The notes below the pieces were generated by a model. The model was given only the letters and a program-made list of their open reading frames with translations. It was not told the DNA's origin and ran no database searches. DNA of 64,000 nucleotides from Haliscomenobacteraceae bacterium (lineage in GTDB: Bacteria > Bacteroidota > Bacteroidia > Chitinophagales > Saprospiraceae). Position numbers and translations under genes: made by a program. Below are positions 54,693 through 62,936 of this stretch, one piece after another. The stretch's first letter is position 1, and the number at the start of each line of letters is the position of its first letter. The stretch lies in contig CANMVX010000015.1 of the NCBI GenBank assembly GCA_947501115.1, forward strand, positions 1 through 64,000, read 5' to 3'.

Positions 54693-54732
54693 AAAACGAT
54701 TTGGGAATATTCTCATATCGTTTTTGTTTTTT
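54693..54732 (+). terminator. Terminator-like hairpin in the greA leader
   Basis: AAAACGAT (54693-54700) pairs with ATCGTTTT (54717-54724); the loop adds about five inner pairs (TGGGAA with TTCTCA). T-rich sequence (TTTTTGTTTTTT) follows. It ends either the operon closing at 54605 or the greA leader itself. Confidence 0.65.
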
Positions 54733-54779
54733 AAAGTCTATCACCCTAATCATTCCAAAAATCTCAAAAAATTAATGTT

Positions 54780-55253
54780 ATGTCTGGTATCAATTACCTG
54801 ACCCGAGAGGGTTTTGAACGACTAAATAGTGAATTAGAAGATATGAAATCGCGAGGTAGATCGGAAGCTGCTAAAGCTATTGCCGAAGCTCGTGAGAAAG
54901 GAGATTTGTCTGAAAATGCAGAATATGACGCGGCAAAAGAGGCGCAGGGAATGCTGGAACTAAGAATTAACGACCTAGAAAAACAACTTGCTAATGCCAG
55001 AGTAATGGAAATCAGCGATGTAGATATTTCTAAAGTTACCGTTCTTTCTAAGGTAACCATTAAAAATAAGGCTAATAATGCCACAATAACCTATCAAATA
55101 GTTTCAGAATCAGAATCTGATCTTAAAGCTAAACGTATTTCGATTAGCTCGCCCATGGGTAAAGGCTTATTGGGAAAGAAAATTGGGGATGTAGCTCACG
55201 TGGAGACACCTAATGGTAAATTAGAATTTGTTATTGAAAATATTTCAATCTAG
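54780..55253 (+). CDS. greA: Transcription elongation factor GreA
   Basis: 157 residues, standard length. The N-terminal coiled coil (NYLTREGFERLNSELEDM; AIAEAREKGDLSENAEYDAAKEAQGMLE) has the acidic tip (Asp-Leu-Ser-Glu-Asn) that enters the RNA polymerase secondary channel to stimulate cleavage of backtracked RNA. The C-terminal FKBP-like domain ends SPMGKGLLGKKIGDVAHVETPNGKLEF. An HIT-family gene follows after 7 nt, so the two form an operon. Its leader contains a promoter and a terminator-like hairpin. Confidence 0.97.
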   Translation: MSGINYLTREGFERLNSELEDMKSRGRSEAAKAIAEAREKGDLSENAEYDAAKEAQGMLELRINDLEKQLANARVMEISDVDISKVTVLSKVTIKNKANNATITYQIVSESESDLKAKRISISSPMGKGLLGKKIGDVAHVETPNGKLEFVIENISI

Positions 55254-55260
55254 CCAAGGT

Positions 55261-55662
55261 ATGCCAAGTATTTTTTCCCGTATTATAAATGGAGAAATTC
55301 CTGCATGGAAAGTAGCAGAATCAGAGCATTTTCTGGCGTTTCTTGACGTGAATCCGCTTGCGAAAGGACATACCTTAATCGTTCCAAAAGTAGAGATAGA
55401 TTATTTTTTTGATCTATCAGACGAGGAAATATCAGGTATCATGTTATTTTCAAAAAAGGTCGCTTCTGCATTGCTCAGCACGCTGCCATGCCTTAGAATA
55501 GGAATGAGTGTCATAGGTTTGGAAGTACCCCATGCACATGTACATTTAGTTCCACTAAACAGTATGGGGGATATTAATTTTAGTAACTCAAGGCCAAATT
55601 TTTCGGCAGAAGAAATGGAAGCAATAGCTGCTTCCATTCGTTCCGCTTACGATAAATTATAA
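55261..55662 (+). CDS. HIT family protein (histidine triad nucleotide hydrolase)
   Basis: 133 residues. N-terminal SIFSRIINGEIPAWKVAESE and the histidine triad HAHVHLVP near residue 100 identify the Hint branch. These enzymes hydrolyse nucleoside phosphoramidates and adenylylated intermediates. A frame opens at TTG 55228 inside greA, but ATG 55261, 7 nt after the greA stop, gives the standard family N-terminus. Its stop lies 3 nt from that of the convergent SDR gene. Confidence 0.93.
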   Translation: MPSIFSRIINGEIPAWKVAESEHFLAFLDVNPLAKGHTLIVPKVEIDYFFDLSDEEISGIMLFSKKVASALLSTLPCLRIGMSVIGLEVPHAHVHLVPLNSMGDINFSNSRPNFSAEEMEAIAASIRSAYDKL

Positions 55663-55665
55663 AGT

Positions 55666-56421
55666 TTATTTGGCTACCCATCCTCCATCTACGGGGATGG
55701 CCGCTCCAGTAACAAAAGATCCTCCTTTGCCACATAGCCATAGAACCGCATCAGCGATTTCTTCGGGTTCTCCTAATCTTCCAACCGGTTGTACCTTAGC
55801 AAATTGCGCTTCGATAGCTTTATCCTTTCCTGTAAATCTGTCAATCATTGGCGTTCTAACCACACCTGGACAAATGGCATTGACCCTTATTCCTTTTGTT
55901 GCATAGTCCAGCGCCGCATTTTTAGTTAATCCTACGATGGCGTGTTTTGATGCCACATAAGCTGGTATGCCTTCGAAACCAACCAATCCGGCGACAGAAG
56001 CAATGTTGATAATAACGCCTGCACCTTGTTTCAACATCATTGGAATTTCACCTTTCATGCATAAAAAAGTACCTGTCAAATTTACATTGAGTACATGGTG
56101 CCAATTTTCTAAGGTACAAGAATCTATGGGACTGCTATGACCTTCAATGCCAGCATTATTTATAGCGAAATCAAGCCTTCCATAGTTTTTCTCTATGGTT
56201 TCCATTAAATGGTTTACCTGTTCCACATTAGAAACATCGCATTGTATAAAAATACCCGTACCTCCATTTTTCTTTATTAAATCTAAGGTTTCTGAACCGT
56301 CTTCCCAATCGGCAATCACTACCGTGGCACCTTGAGCGGCAAATGCCAAAGCGGTAGCCCGGCCAATACCAAAGCTTCCTCCTGTCACCAGTGCTACTTT
56401 TTTGTTAAATGAATTTTCCAT
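55666..56421 (-). CDS. Short-chain dehydrogenase/reductase (classical SDR)
   Basis: 251-residue Rossmann-fold oxidoreductase. Cofactor motif TGGSFGIG (residues 14-21), NNAG near 88, catalytic Ser in IINIASVAG, and the Tyr-x3-Lys pair YVASK, all in classical positions. VIADWEDGSET after the second strand suggests NAD(H) preference (Asp at the end of beta-2). The C-terminal GAAIPVDGGWVAK is typical. The gene follows ruvC by 41 nt on the same strand. Substrate not deducible; glucose-1-dehydrogenase and 2,5-dichloro-cyclohexadienediol dehydrogenase types are common annotations for this subgroup. Confidence 0.92.
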   Translation of the reverse strand: MENSFNKKVALVTGGSFGIGRATALAFAAQGATVVIADWEDGSETLDLIKKNGGTGIFIQCDVSNVEQVNHLMETIEKNYGRLDFAINNAGIEGHSSPIDSCTLENWHHVLNVNLTGTFLCMKGEIPMMLKQGAGVIINIASVAGLVGFEGIPAYVASKHAIVGLTKNAALDYATKGIRVNAICPGVVRTPMIDRFTGKDKAIEAQFAKVQPVGRLGEPEEIADAVLWLCGKGGSFVTGAAIPVDGGWVAK

Positions 56422-56462
56422 GATATTAAATTAGTTATGAATGAAATTGAACGTTTATCCGT

Positions 56463-57047
56463 TTATTTTAACCTGTCTGGATTGTCAGCTAAAAATTTTT
56501 CCCAGGTAGCTTTACTCTTTTTTACCGGCGTCTTCTTTGTGGATGTGCTTATTTTTCCATTTTGATAAAAATGGCACACGGCAACAGCTAAGGCATCCGT
56601 GGCATCTAAGAGCTGCCCGGCCAGATCAACTTTTAGCTGACTTTGCAACAAAAATGCAACTTGTTCTTTGCTTGCATTACCATTGCCTGTTACCGACTGT
56701 TTTATCTTTCTGGGAGAATATTCGAAAATCTCTAATCCTTTATCCATTCCTACAGCTATGGCAACCCCCTGAGCTCTTCCCAATTTCAACATAGATTGCA
56801 CATTTTTTGCATAAAATGGAGCTTCAACAGCCATTATAGTTGGTTTATAAGTGATAATGATGCTCTGTAACCTTTCCAGAATTTTCAAAAGCCTTGTGGG
56901 GTGATCGCTGAGGGCATCCAGGAAAATAACCCCAATGTCCACACTTTTCATCTGACTTCCATTAATTTCTAATAAGGCATAACCCATTTTCACCGTTCCA
57001 GGATCGACACCTAAAATACGATATGTTTTATTTTCAGTTAGTGACAT
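56463..57047 (-). CDS. ruvC: Holliday junction endodeoxyribonuclease RuvC
   Basis: 194 residues. RNase H-like fold with the acidic tetrad visible: Asp in RILGVDPGT, Glu in MAVEAPFYAKN, and two Asp in LDATDALAVAVCH. QSMLKLGRAQGVAIAV is the conserved DNA-binding helix. It resolves Holliday junctions with RuvAB. The C-terminal 25 residues are basic and slightly longer than in E. coli RuvC. ruvA and ruvB are unlinked. It is divergent from the dioxygenase gene at 57247. Confidence 0.96.
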   Translation of the reverse strand: MSLTENKTYRILGVDPGTVKMGYALLEINGSQMKSVDIGVIFLDALSDHPTRLLKILERLQSIIITYKPTIMAVEAPFYAKNVQSMLKLGRAQGVAIAVGMDKGLEIFEYSPRKIKQSVTGNGNASKEQVAFLLQSQLKVDLAGQLLDATDALAVAVCHFYQNGKISTSTKKTPVKKSKATWEKFLADNPDRLK

Positions 57048-57190
57048 TTATCAGTTCTATTTAATGACAATGTAGTGATAAAATTAAATCTTTTTTTATA
57101 GTGCCCCTTCATCCCAATCTAAAAGTTGGATTTTAAACCTGACTTGCGTTCATCGAGTTTACTATAAAACCATATATCATTTGTTTTTGG

Positions 57191-57223
57191 GCGATATTGA
57201 TGCTATATTGACGCTCTATTTTG
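57191..57223 (+). repeat. Three head-to-tail 11-bp repeats upstream of the dioxygenase gene
   Basis: Three consecutive 11-mers begin with GC and share a core like GCGATATTGAT: unit 2 differs from unit 1 at two positions, unit 3 from unit 2 at four. They end 23 nt before the ATG. The helical spacing suits stacked binding of a regulator to one face, but chance is not excluded. Confidence 0.3.
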
Positions 57224-57246
57224 CCAAATAACCAAATACCAAATGT

Positions 57247-58680
57247 ATGAAACTTCAGAACCATTATAAGGATGGCTTTTTTGACGTATGTGCTGAACAT
57301 GGCTTTTTGCCCGTAAAAGATCCAATCGTTTCGCTACCTTCTACTTACGCCGATGTACAAAAAATATTGGATGATATGCCTGTAGTTTTGCCGGATGGTG
57401 AGCATGGATTGCTTCATCATGAAGGTTCAATCATGAAGGCCATTGAAGCGCTTGAAAATCATCTGGAAGATGTTAAAAAGGAGGATGATCTTTTTGTCAT
57501 TCAAGCTCTTTTCCGTTCGTATGGATTTTTAACTTCCGCATACCTTCTGGAGCCTTCTTTTCAACAATTCCGGCTCGATGGTACCTATGGAAAAGCAAGA
57601 AATGTGCTACCAGCAAATATTGCACAACCTTTTTGTTACGTTGCTGATAAATTGGGGATTTTTCCCTGGATCGATTATCACTATGCCTATTCCTTAGGGA
57701 ACTACAGGAAATTAGATAACAAGAAAGATCTGAACTGGGAAAATATTACCATGTGTAACTGTTTTTCCGGGCAATCGGATGAGGTAGGGTTTATTATGCT
57801 TCATGTTGATATTAATAGATTTTCACCCCAATTAGTGGGTTCTGTTATGCGCACTTTAGAAGTTGTCAAAGATGAAAGTAAGCCGGTACATGATTTTTTG
57901 GAAGCCAATTGGCTGACCATGAAGAAAATGAATGAGCGAAGAAAGGAGATGTGGAAGGCTTCAAGATGGCAACATTATAACGATTTCAGGATTTTTATAA
58001 TGGGTGTTAAAGGGAATGAGGAAATTTTCGGCCCTGGAGTAACTTATGAGGGCGTTTGGGACGAACCAAAGGCTTTCAGAGGACAAACCGGTGCCCAAGA
58101 TGATATTATTCCAATGCAAGACATTTTTTCTGGAGTCATTTTTCATTATCCTCAAAATGATTTAACGAAATATTTACTTGATCTGAGAGCCTACAGACCT
58201 GTTTGCGTTCAAAATTTTTTCTCCGATCTTTCTGAAACGATGGAAAAAATTCATCCAAAGGGATTGTTGGGTATTTTAAAAGAAAGAAACGATGTAGATT
58301 CCCTTTGTTTCCTCATCGGAATTTTGGAAGAAATTTATCATTTTAGAAATGGTCACTGGCAATTCGTCCAAAAATATATCATGTCAAATACCAAGTATGC
58401 TAAAGCTACAGGGGGAACACCTATAACTTCCTGGATACCTAACCAAATTATGGCTGTCATTATACAGATGGAAGAGGTGCTCGATACGTTAAGCCTTTAT
58501 GGTGAAAGCAGTAGTGGTACCGCCCAAAAAATCAGGGAAAGAAATATTCAATTATTACCTACCAAAAGAAAGCTTTTAGAAGGTCAATTAGCGCTCATTC
58601 ATAACAATGACTTTACAGCCGAATCTGTTTTTGAACTGAATAAGGCTTATGGTTATGTTGATTCAGAGCATATTAATTGA
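57247..58680 (+). CDS. Indoleamine 2,3-dioxygenase-family heme enzyme
   Basis: 477 residues, alpha-helical IDO fold. Family signatures: LEPSFQQFRLDGTYGKARNV in the distal half, FRGQTGAQDDIIPMQDIFSGV in the substrate-binding region, LDLRAYRP, and HFRNGHWQFVQKYIM, where His370 aligns with the proximal heme ligand His346 of human IDO1. ATGGTPITSWIPNQ is the C-terminal glycine-rich loop. Canonical members open the indole ring of tryptophan to N-formylkynurenine. No other kynurenine-pathway gene lies nearby, so the true substrate could differ. Convergent with DoxX, with a terminator between. Confidence 0.88.
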   Translation: MKLQNHYKDGFFDVCAEHGFLPVKDPIVSLPSTYADVQKILDDMPVVLPDGEHGLLHHEGSIMKAIEALENHLEDVKKEDDLFVIQALFRSYGFLTSAYLLEPSFQQFRLDGTYGKARNVLPANIAQPFCYVADKLGIFPWIDYHYAYSLGNYRKLDNKKDLNWENITMCNCFSGQSDEVGFIMLHVDINRFSPQLVGSVMRTLEVVKDESKPVHDFLEANWLTMKKMNERRKEMWKASRWQHYNDFRIFIMGVKGNEEIFGPGVTYEGVWDEPKAFRGQTGAQDDIIPMQDIFSGVIFHYPQNDLTKYLLDLRAYRPVCVQNFFSDLSETMEKIHPKGLLGILKERNDVDSLCFLIGILEEIYHFRNGHWQFVQKYIMSNTKYAKATGGTPITSWIPNQIMAVIIQMEEVLDTLSLYGESSSGTAQKIRERNIQLLPTKRKLLEGQLALIHNNDFTAESVFELNKAYGYVDSEHIN

Positions 58681-58697
58681 TATAATTATTTATACTT

Positions 58698-58750
58698 AAA
58701 AAGGTTATGATATTTTAAATCACTTTCATAAAAATAGTCATAACCTTTTT
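58698..58750. terminator. Bidirectional terminator after the dioxygenase gene
   Basis: Perfect 13-bp stem AAAAAGGTTATGA/TCATAACCTTTTT with a 27-nt loop. It serves both the dioxygenase gene and the convergent DoxX gene that ends 3 nt beyond it. Confidence 0.8.
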
Positions 58751-58752
58751 AT

Positions 58753-59109
58753 CTATTTACTTAAATACCAGGTCCAGTAGATTAAAATAAATTGGACGGG
58801 GATTCTAATGATAGCCAGTTTCTTGCTTCCTATCGCCGGTTTTTCTTTGAATACATCTAAAACATGGATGGGTAAGAAAAATAACATTAAATAGAACATA
58901 CCTTTTCCCGCCATCTGTTGATATTGGGGGATAAGAAGTCCAATACCCAGCAAAACTTCAATAATGCCAGCCAAATAGTTGGCAAACAACTTTGGAATAA
59001 AATCTGGAATAAACCGGTTGTAGAAACGGGGCTTTACGAAATGCATAATGCCTGCAAAAATCATAAAAACAGCTAACAGAATAGTTAAATAATACATGTA
59101 ATGGTTCAT
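58753..59109 (-). CDS. DoxX-family small membrane protein
   Basis: 118 residues with four hydrophobic helices (about 7-25, 43-62, 68-86 and 98-116). FAGIMHFVKPRFYNRFIPDF and AGIIEVLLGIGLLIPQYQ match the DoxX group often seen in Bacteroidota. DoxX proteins are linked to redox or thiosulfate:quinone chemistry in some organisms, but most are uncharacterised. It follows the sulfatase gene by 27 nt on the same strand, so the two are probably co-transcribed. Confidence 0.87.
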   Translation of the reverse strand: MNHYMYYLTILLAVFMIFAGIMHFVKPRFYNRFIPDFIPKLFANYLAGIIEVLLGIGLLIPQYQQMAGKGMFYLMLFFLPIHVLDVFKEKPAIGSKKLAIIRIPVQFILIYWTWYLSK

Positions 59110-59136
59110 ATTGATATTAATTAAAGGGATGTAGTT

Positions 59137-60693
59137 TTAAATTTCATCAGGCCATGGAGCGGCTTGATTTGTTTGTTTAAATAGGGGTCTGTCCGCGTTC
59201 ACTTTTCTAAGGTACTCCCCGAGTAAAGCAGATAATTCGTCCACTTTTTCAGGGTATTTATTAGCTAAGTCATTATTTTCACTCAGATCTTCTTCTAATC
59301 GGTAAAGTTCCTTCTTTCCGTCTTTATACCAATAGATTAATTTCCAGTTACCATGGCGGATAGTACTGGTTGTTCCAATACCAGGTCCTGTCGGCCCCCA
59401 TTTGTTCGGATAATGCCAGACGAGCGTTCTATCTTTTTGAACCTTTGATTTTTGGAATAGAAAAGGAGTGAAACTCACGCCATCTATTACTTGAACGGTA
59501 TTTATTTTTTTAACGCCAGCCAGGTCTAAGAGGGTTGAAAAAAAATCTTCTGCGATAATGGGTTGGTTACAAACAGTGCCGGGTTTAACTTTTCCAGGCC
59601 ATTTAACCATCATGGGTTCTCTGATGCCCCCTTCATAAGCCGAGCCTTTACCACTTTTTAATGGTGAATTATGAGTGTGTTTTTGGCCTCCACGGGCAGT
59701 TGCGCTCAAGGAACCATTATCAGACATAAAAACAATAATGGTATTTTTGTCAAGATTATTTTCGGATAGAAAGGACATGAGATCACCTAAACTTTTATCC
59801 ATACCTTCAACCATGGAGGCGAAGCGAGCTTCGGGTTCCTCCAAGCCCATATTTTTGTACTTTTTGTAAAATCTGGCATCAGCTTCCAATGGCGTGTGCA
59901 CGGCATAATGCGACATATTCAGGAAAAAGGGTTTATTTAATTTTTGAGCCTGTTGGATGGCAGAAATAGCTTCCAGGGTTAATACCTCAGTCAGATTTAT
60001 GGTATCACCATGATATTTGCCCAAGCCGGGAACACCCCAGGGTAGCGTTTGTTTGTCACCATCTTTATTACCAAAATTCTTTTCCCCCTGATAGCTTCCG
60101 GGAGCACCTGCAGCATGCCCTGCAATATTCAAGTCGAATCCCAGATTCAGGGGATTGGCACCTGGCGTATTCATAGCACCCCAATGCGCTTTCCCGCAAT
60201 GGACAGTGAAATACCCATTTTGTTTTAGTATTTGAGGTAGGGTAGTGGCATGAACCGAATTTTCAATGCTATCTACTGGTTGTAATCCGTTCATATTCCA
60301 GACAGGCATTTTCAAAACATCATCGGCATGATCTTCTGAGATATTTCGTTTCAATGTCCAGTTGGTAACCCTGTGTCTTGCTGCATTCATACCCGTCATA
60401 AGACTGACCCGGGTAGGAGAGCACACGCTACTGGCATAAGCCTGGGTAAATTTCATCCCTTCTGTGGCCATTTTTTCCATATTCGGCGTTTGGTAAAGCA
60501 GATTTAATGCCGTTTTTTCAGTCCAAAAGGGAACAGATGTATCCTGCCAACCCATATCATCCACCAGGAAAAAAATAATATTGGGTTTTTTTAAAGAGGC
60601 TTTCCAATCAAAAGGTACAGTGGAGGAGCTAAAAATAAAAACATATATGAGCAGAGCAATTTTTATAAAATGATGAATCATGAGCATATTCAT
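59137..60693 (-). CDS. Secreted sulfatase (S1 family, formylglycine-dependent)
   Basis: 518 residues. Hydrophobic N-terminal signal (about 5-25). The S1 signature SSVCSPTRVSLMTG puts Cys91 as the residue converted to formylglycine. Metal ligands Asp45-Asp46 (LVDDMGW) and the later MSDNGS pair are present, with Lys and His residues of the active site in HCGKAHWG and MSHYAVHTP. These enzymes remove sulfate from glycans or aryl esters. Starts at 60687 or 60681 are also possible; the first ATG is used. DoxX follows. An anaerobic sulfatase-maturating enzyme is not in the window. Confidence 0.93.
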   Translation of the reverse strand: MNMLMIHHFIKIALLIYVFIFSSSTVPFDWKASLKKPNIIFFLVDDMGWQDTSVPFWTEKTALNLLYQTPNMEKMATEGMKFTQAYASSVCSPTRVSLMTGMNAARHRVTNWTLKRNISEDHADDVLKMPVWNMNGLQPVDSIENSVHATTLPQILKQNGYFTVHCGKAHWGAMNTPGANPLNLGFDLNIAGHAAGAPGSYQGEKNFGNKDGDKQTLPWGVPGLGKYHGDTINLTEVLTLEAISAIQQAQKLNKPFFLNMSHYAVHTPLEADARFYKKYKNMGLEEPEARFASMVEGMDKSLGDLMSFLSENNLDKNTIIVFMSDNGSLSATARGGQKHTHNSPLKSGKGSAYEGGIREPMMVKWPGKVKPGTVCNQPIIAEDFFSTLLDLAGVKKINTVQVIDGVSFTPFLFQKSKVQKDRTLVWHYPNKWGPTGPGIGTTSTIRHGNWKLIYWYKDGKKELYRLEEDLSENNDLANKYPEKVDELSALLGEYLRKVNADRPLFKQTNQAAPWPDEI

Positions 60694-60856
60694 TGATTTG
60701 AAGTAGGTAAATAAGCTTTAACTTGTAGAGTCAGAACGCCTAAATCTTTTTAATAGGACAAGTTAATTTATTTTTAGGATGGATTGGCAATACCTGAAGG
60801 TAGAATTTTCATGATTTATTTGTTTTCAATCAAATTATAGATTGTTTCTACCTATA

Positions 60857-60892
60857 AAAAAAGGGAACAGGTATAGTCCTGATCCCTTTTTT
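60857..60892 (-). terminator. Terminator of the propeller-cupredoxin gene
   Basis: Two stacked stems (AAAAAAGGGA with TCCCTTTTTT, and CAGG with CCTG) with a 6-nt loop. Read on the minus strand it ends in a T-run, 24 nt after the stop at 60917. It separates this operon from the sulfatase gene. Confidence 0.8.
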
Positions 60893-60916
60893 AAAAATAT
60901 CAAAACGACAAAATCA

Positions 60917-62923
60917 TTATTTCACCACCTTTAATATCCCTCTCATTAAAGTATGATGACCCGGATAGGTGCATACAAAAGAATATTCTCCCGGTTTAGA
61001 GGGTGCCACAAAATAAATAGTCTGTGATGCTTCCGGTTGCAGCAGAGTAGTATGAAAAAGAACTTTATTGCTATTAGGGACATAGCTCATTTGGGAACCT
61101 TTCACACCCAGGGAGAAAGCAGACAGGCCAACTTCGTCAGCGGTACCTGGCTCAACGATGACCAGATTATGGGTCATGTCGTCATCTAAGTTATTGAAAG
61201 TAAGTTTTACCTTAGTTCCTGCCTTAACCTCTAGTTCTGTTACATCATATTTCATACCTGGAACAGTACCTATAACCAGGGTTTTATCGGGGGTTGCCCA
61301 ATCGGACGGCATGGTTGTCAGGTGTTTACTACTGTTTTTGCTGTTTTTCTTGGTTGTCGGTTCCGCAGTTGTCTCCATTGGGACAGTATGTTGGTGACTT
61401 TCAGCAGGAGGGGGAGCAACTGCTGCCATTTTATTTTTAGACAAATCTGCCGTCATTCCTGCTGGAATATTATTGAGGGTGTAATACCCCACCTCGTGTA
61501 AAAGCAATTCTCCATTTACGGCTTTAACTCCTTTAGGTTTAATTTCATGAATATAGAACCGTCTGGTTTCATCGAGTACTAAACGTACTTTTGTATGATC
61601 ATCAGAAATCAGGATTGCTTTGATTACATGAGATTTATTTTCAATAACGGGGCTACCATAAAAGTGGTGATATTGGTAATTAAAGCTATTGATATCATAA
61701 TTTGCTGCTTGAACTGCGGTGGAAACATCAACAGGTTTAGTAAAAGTGATTTCAAATCCATCGGACATGGCGTGTACTTCAGCCATTTCAAAAGGCGTTT
61801 CCCCACTCCATAACATCCTTTGAAGACCGAATAAATCTTTACCGGTAGAACCCCATCCTCTTGAGGTCATTCCACCAAACATGGAGCCGTCATTTCCCCA
61901 GGACAAACGAAGTAAACCTGATTGCCAGCCCTCACGGAAAGGGAAACAAATGCCTTGATATTGACCATTTACTTTCTCCAGCATCATGCGCATCACCTTC
62001 GAATGTCCCTGATCAGAAACAAAGTATTGACCTTTGAAAAAGGGACCCATGTTTCCATTAACATCCTCAATCATATCAGCGGTGGAAATGCCCATCAACG
62101 TGTGAGGATACCAAACAGCGGGTAGTTTCAGATTTTTCACTTTTTCAGCTGCTTTGTACATAGGCTCACTGTTATCGGGCACATCAGAAATTTGGGTGGT
62201 CATAGGTGAACCGGGCTCATTTGACCAAACCAAACTACTTGCGTGACCAGCAAAATCACCTTTTTCCAAATGGGTAATTCTACCTGAACCTACCCAATCC
62301 CCTTGATTTTCAGTATAAAAAATATCACCAGCACTATTCATCATAACACCAGCCGGAGATCTTAAGCCAGAAGCAACAGGAGATAAGGTTCCGTCAGGAG
62401 AAACTTTTACCATCCAACCTCTCCATTTTGATAATTTGGCTTCGCCGAAACCTACCCAGGCTACATTGAAGGTGAGATACATATTGTCCTGAGCATCAAA
62501 AACAGGGCCGTAGGAATATTCATGATAATTTCCTTCTAATTCCCAATTGGCTATATTTTGATAATGGTCGGCGGAACCATCTCCGTTTTGGTCGGTTAAT
62601 TTGGTTAATTCACCCCGCTGAACGGCATACAAGGAACCTTTATGGAAGTTCAAACCGAGCACTTCGTGCATACCACTGGCAAAGAGTCTGTAAAATGGCG
62701 TGGCAGAATAGGGATTTTCAACCATCCATATTTCTCCCCGACGGGTACTTACTGCCAGTCTTCCGTCGGGAATGGTGGCCATTCCGCCAACCTCCAGCTC
62801 TATATTATGGGGGATTGGTAAAGTTCTTAGCGGATAATATTCTGCTTCGGCCACCGCTTTCTGAGCTTCAAGGCCTTGAATAGTTAATATGGATAAACAA
62901 GCTATAAGAAATATATTTTTCAT
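60917..62923 (-). CDS. Secreted beta-propeller dehydrogenase-like protein fused to an azurin-like cupredoxin
   Basis: 668 residues. Signal peptide (1-20, IQGLEAQ). A six-bladed-propeller region (about 25-400, with IPDGRLAVSTRRGEIWMV, SPAGVMMNSAGDIFYTENQGDW and GQYFVSDQGHSKVMR) resembles PQQ/glucose-sorbosone dehydrogenase-like proteins. A beta domain follows (about 400-500), then a Lys/Pro/Ser linker, and a C-terminal cupredoxin (about 560-668). Type 1 copper ligands are visible: His in MTHNLVIV, then Cys, His and Met in FVCTYPGHHTLMRG. The propeller could oxidise a substrate and the copper domain relay electrons. Longer TTG-initiated frames would overlap the upstream gene; ATG 62923 (or 62929) starts directly at the signal. 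Confidence 0.88.
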   Translation of the reverse strand: MKNIFLIACLSILTIQGLEAQKAVAEAEYYPLRTLPIPHNIELEVGGMATIPDGRLAVSTRRGEIWMVENPYSATPFYRLFASGMHEVLGLNFHKGSLYAVQRGELTKLTDQNGDGSADHYQNIANWELEGNYHEYSYGPVFDAQDNMYLTFNVAWVGFGEAKLSKWRGWMVKVSPDGTLSPVASGLRSPAGVMMNSAGDIFYTENQGDWVGSGRITHLEKGDFAGHASSLVWSNEPGSPMTTQISDVPDNSEPMYKAAEKVKNLKLPAVWYPHTLMGISTADMIEDVNGNMGPFFKGQYFVSDQGHSKVMRMMLEKVNGQYQGICFPFREGWQSGLLRLSWGNDGSMFGGMTSRGWGSTGKDLFGLQRMLWSGETPFEMAEVHAMSDGFEITFTKPVDVSTAVQAANYDINSFNYQYHHFYGSPVIENKSHVIKAILISDDHTKVRLVLDETRRFYIHEIKPKGVKAVNGELLLHEVGYYTLNNIPAGMTADLSKNKMAAVAPPPAESHQHTVPMETTAEPTTKKNSKNSSKHLTTMPSDWATPDKTLVIGTVPGMKYDVTELEVKAGTKVKLTFNNLDDDMTHNLVIVEPGTADEVGLSAFSLGVKGSQMSYVPNSNKVLFHTTLLQPEASQTIYFVAPSKPGEYSFVCTYPGHHTLMRGILKVVK

Positions 62924-62936
62924 TGTCATTCGTTTT

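Noticed and set aside
57048..57190. Possible small RNA between ruvC and the dioxygenase gene
   Set aside because: No promoter-terminator pair or stable hairpin could be found in this stretch.
60800..60853. GGTAGAA...TTCTACC inverted repeat in the sulfatase upstream gap
   Set aside because: Arms of 7 bp lie about 40 nt apart in AT-rich DNA; no further support for a regulatory or mobile-element role.
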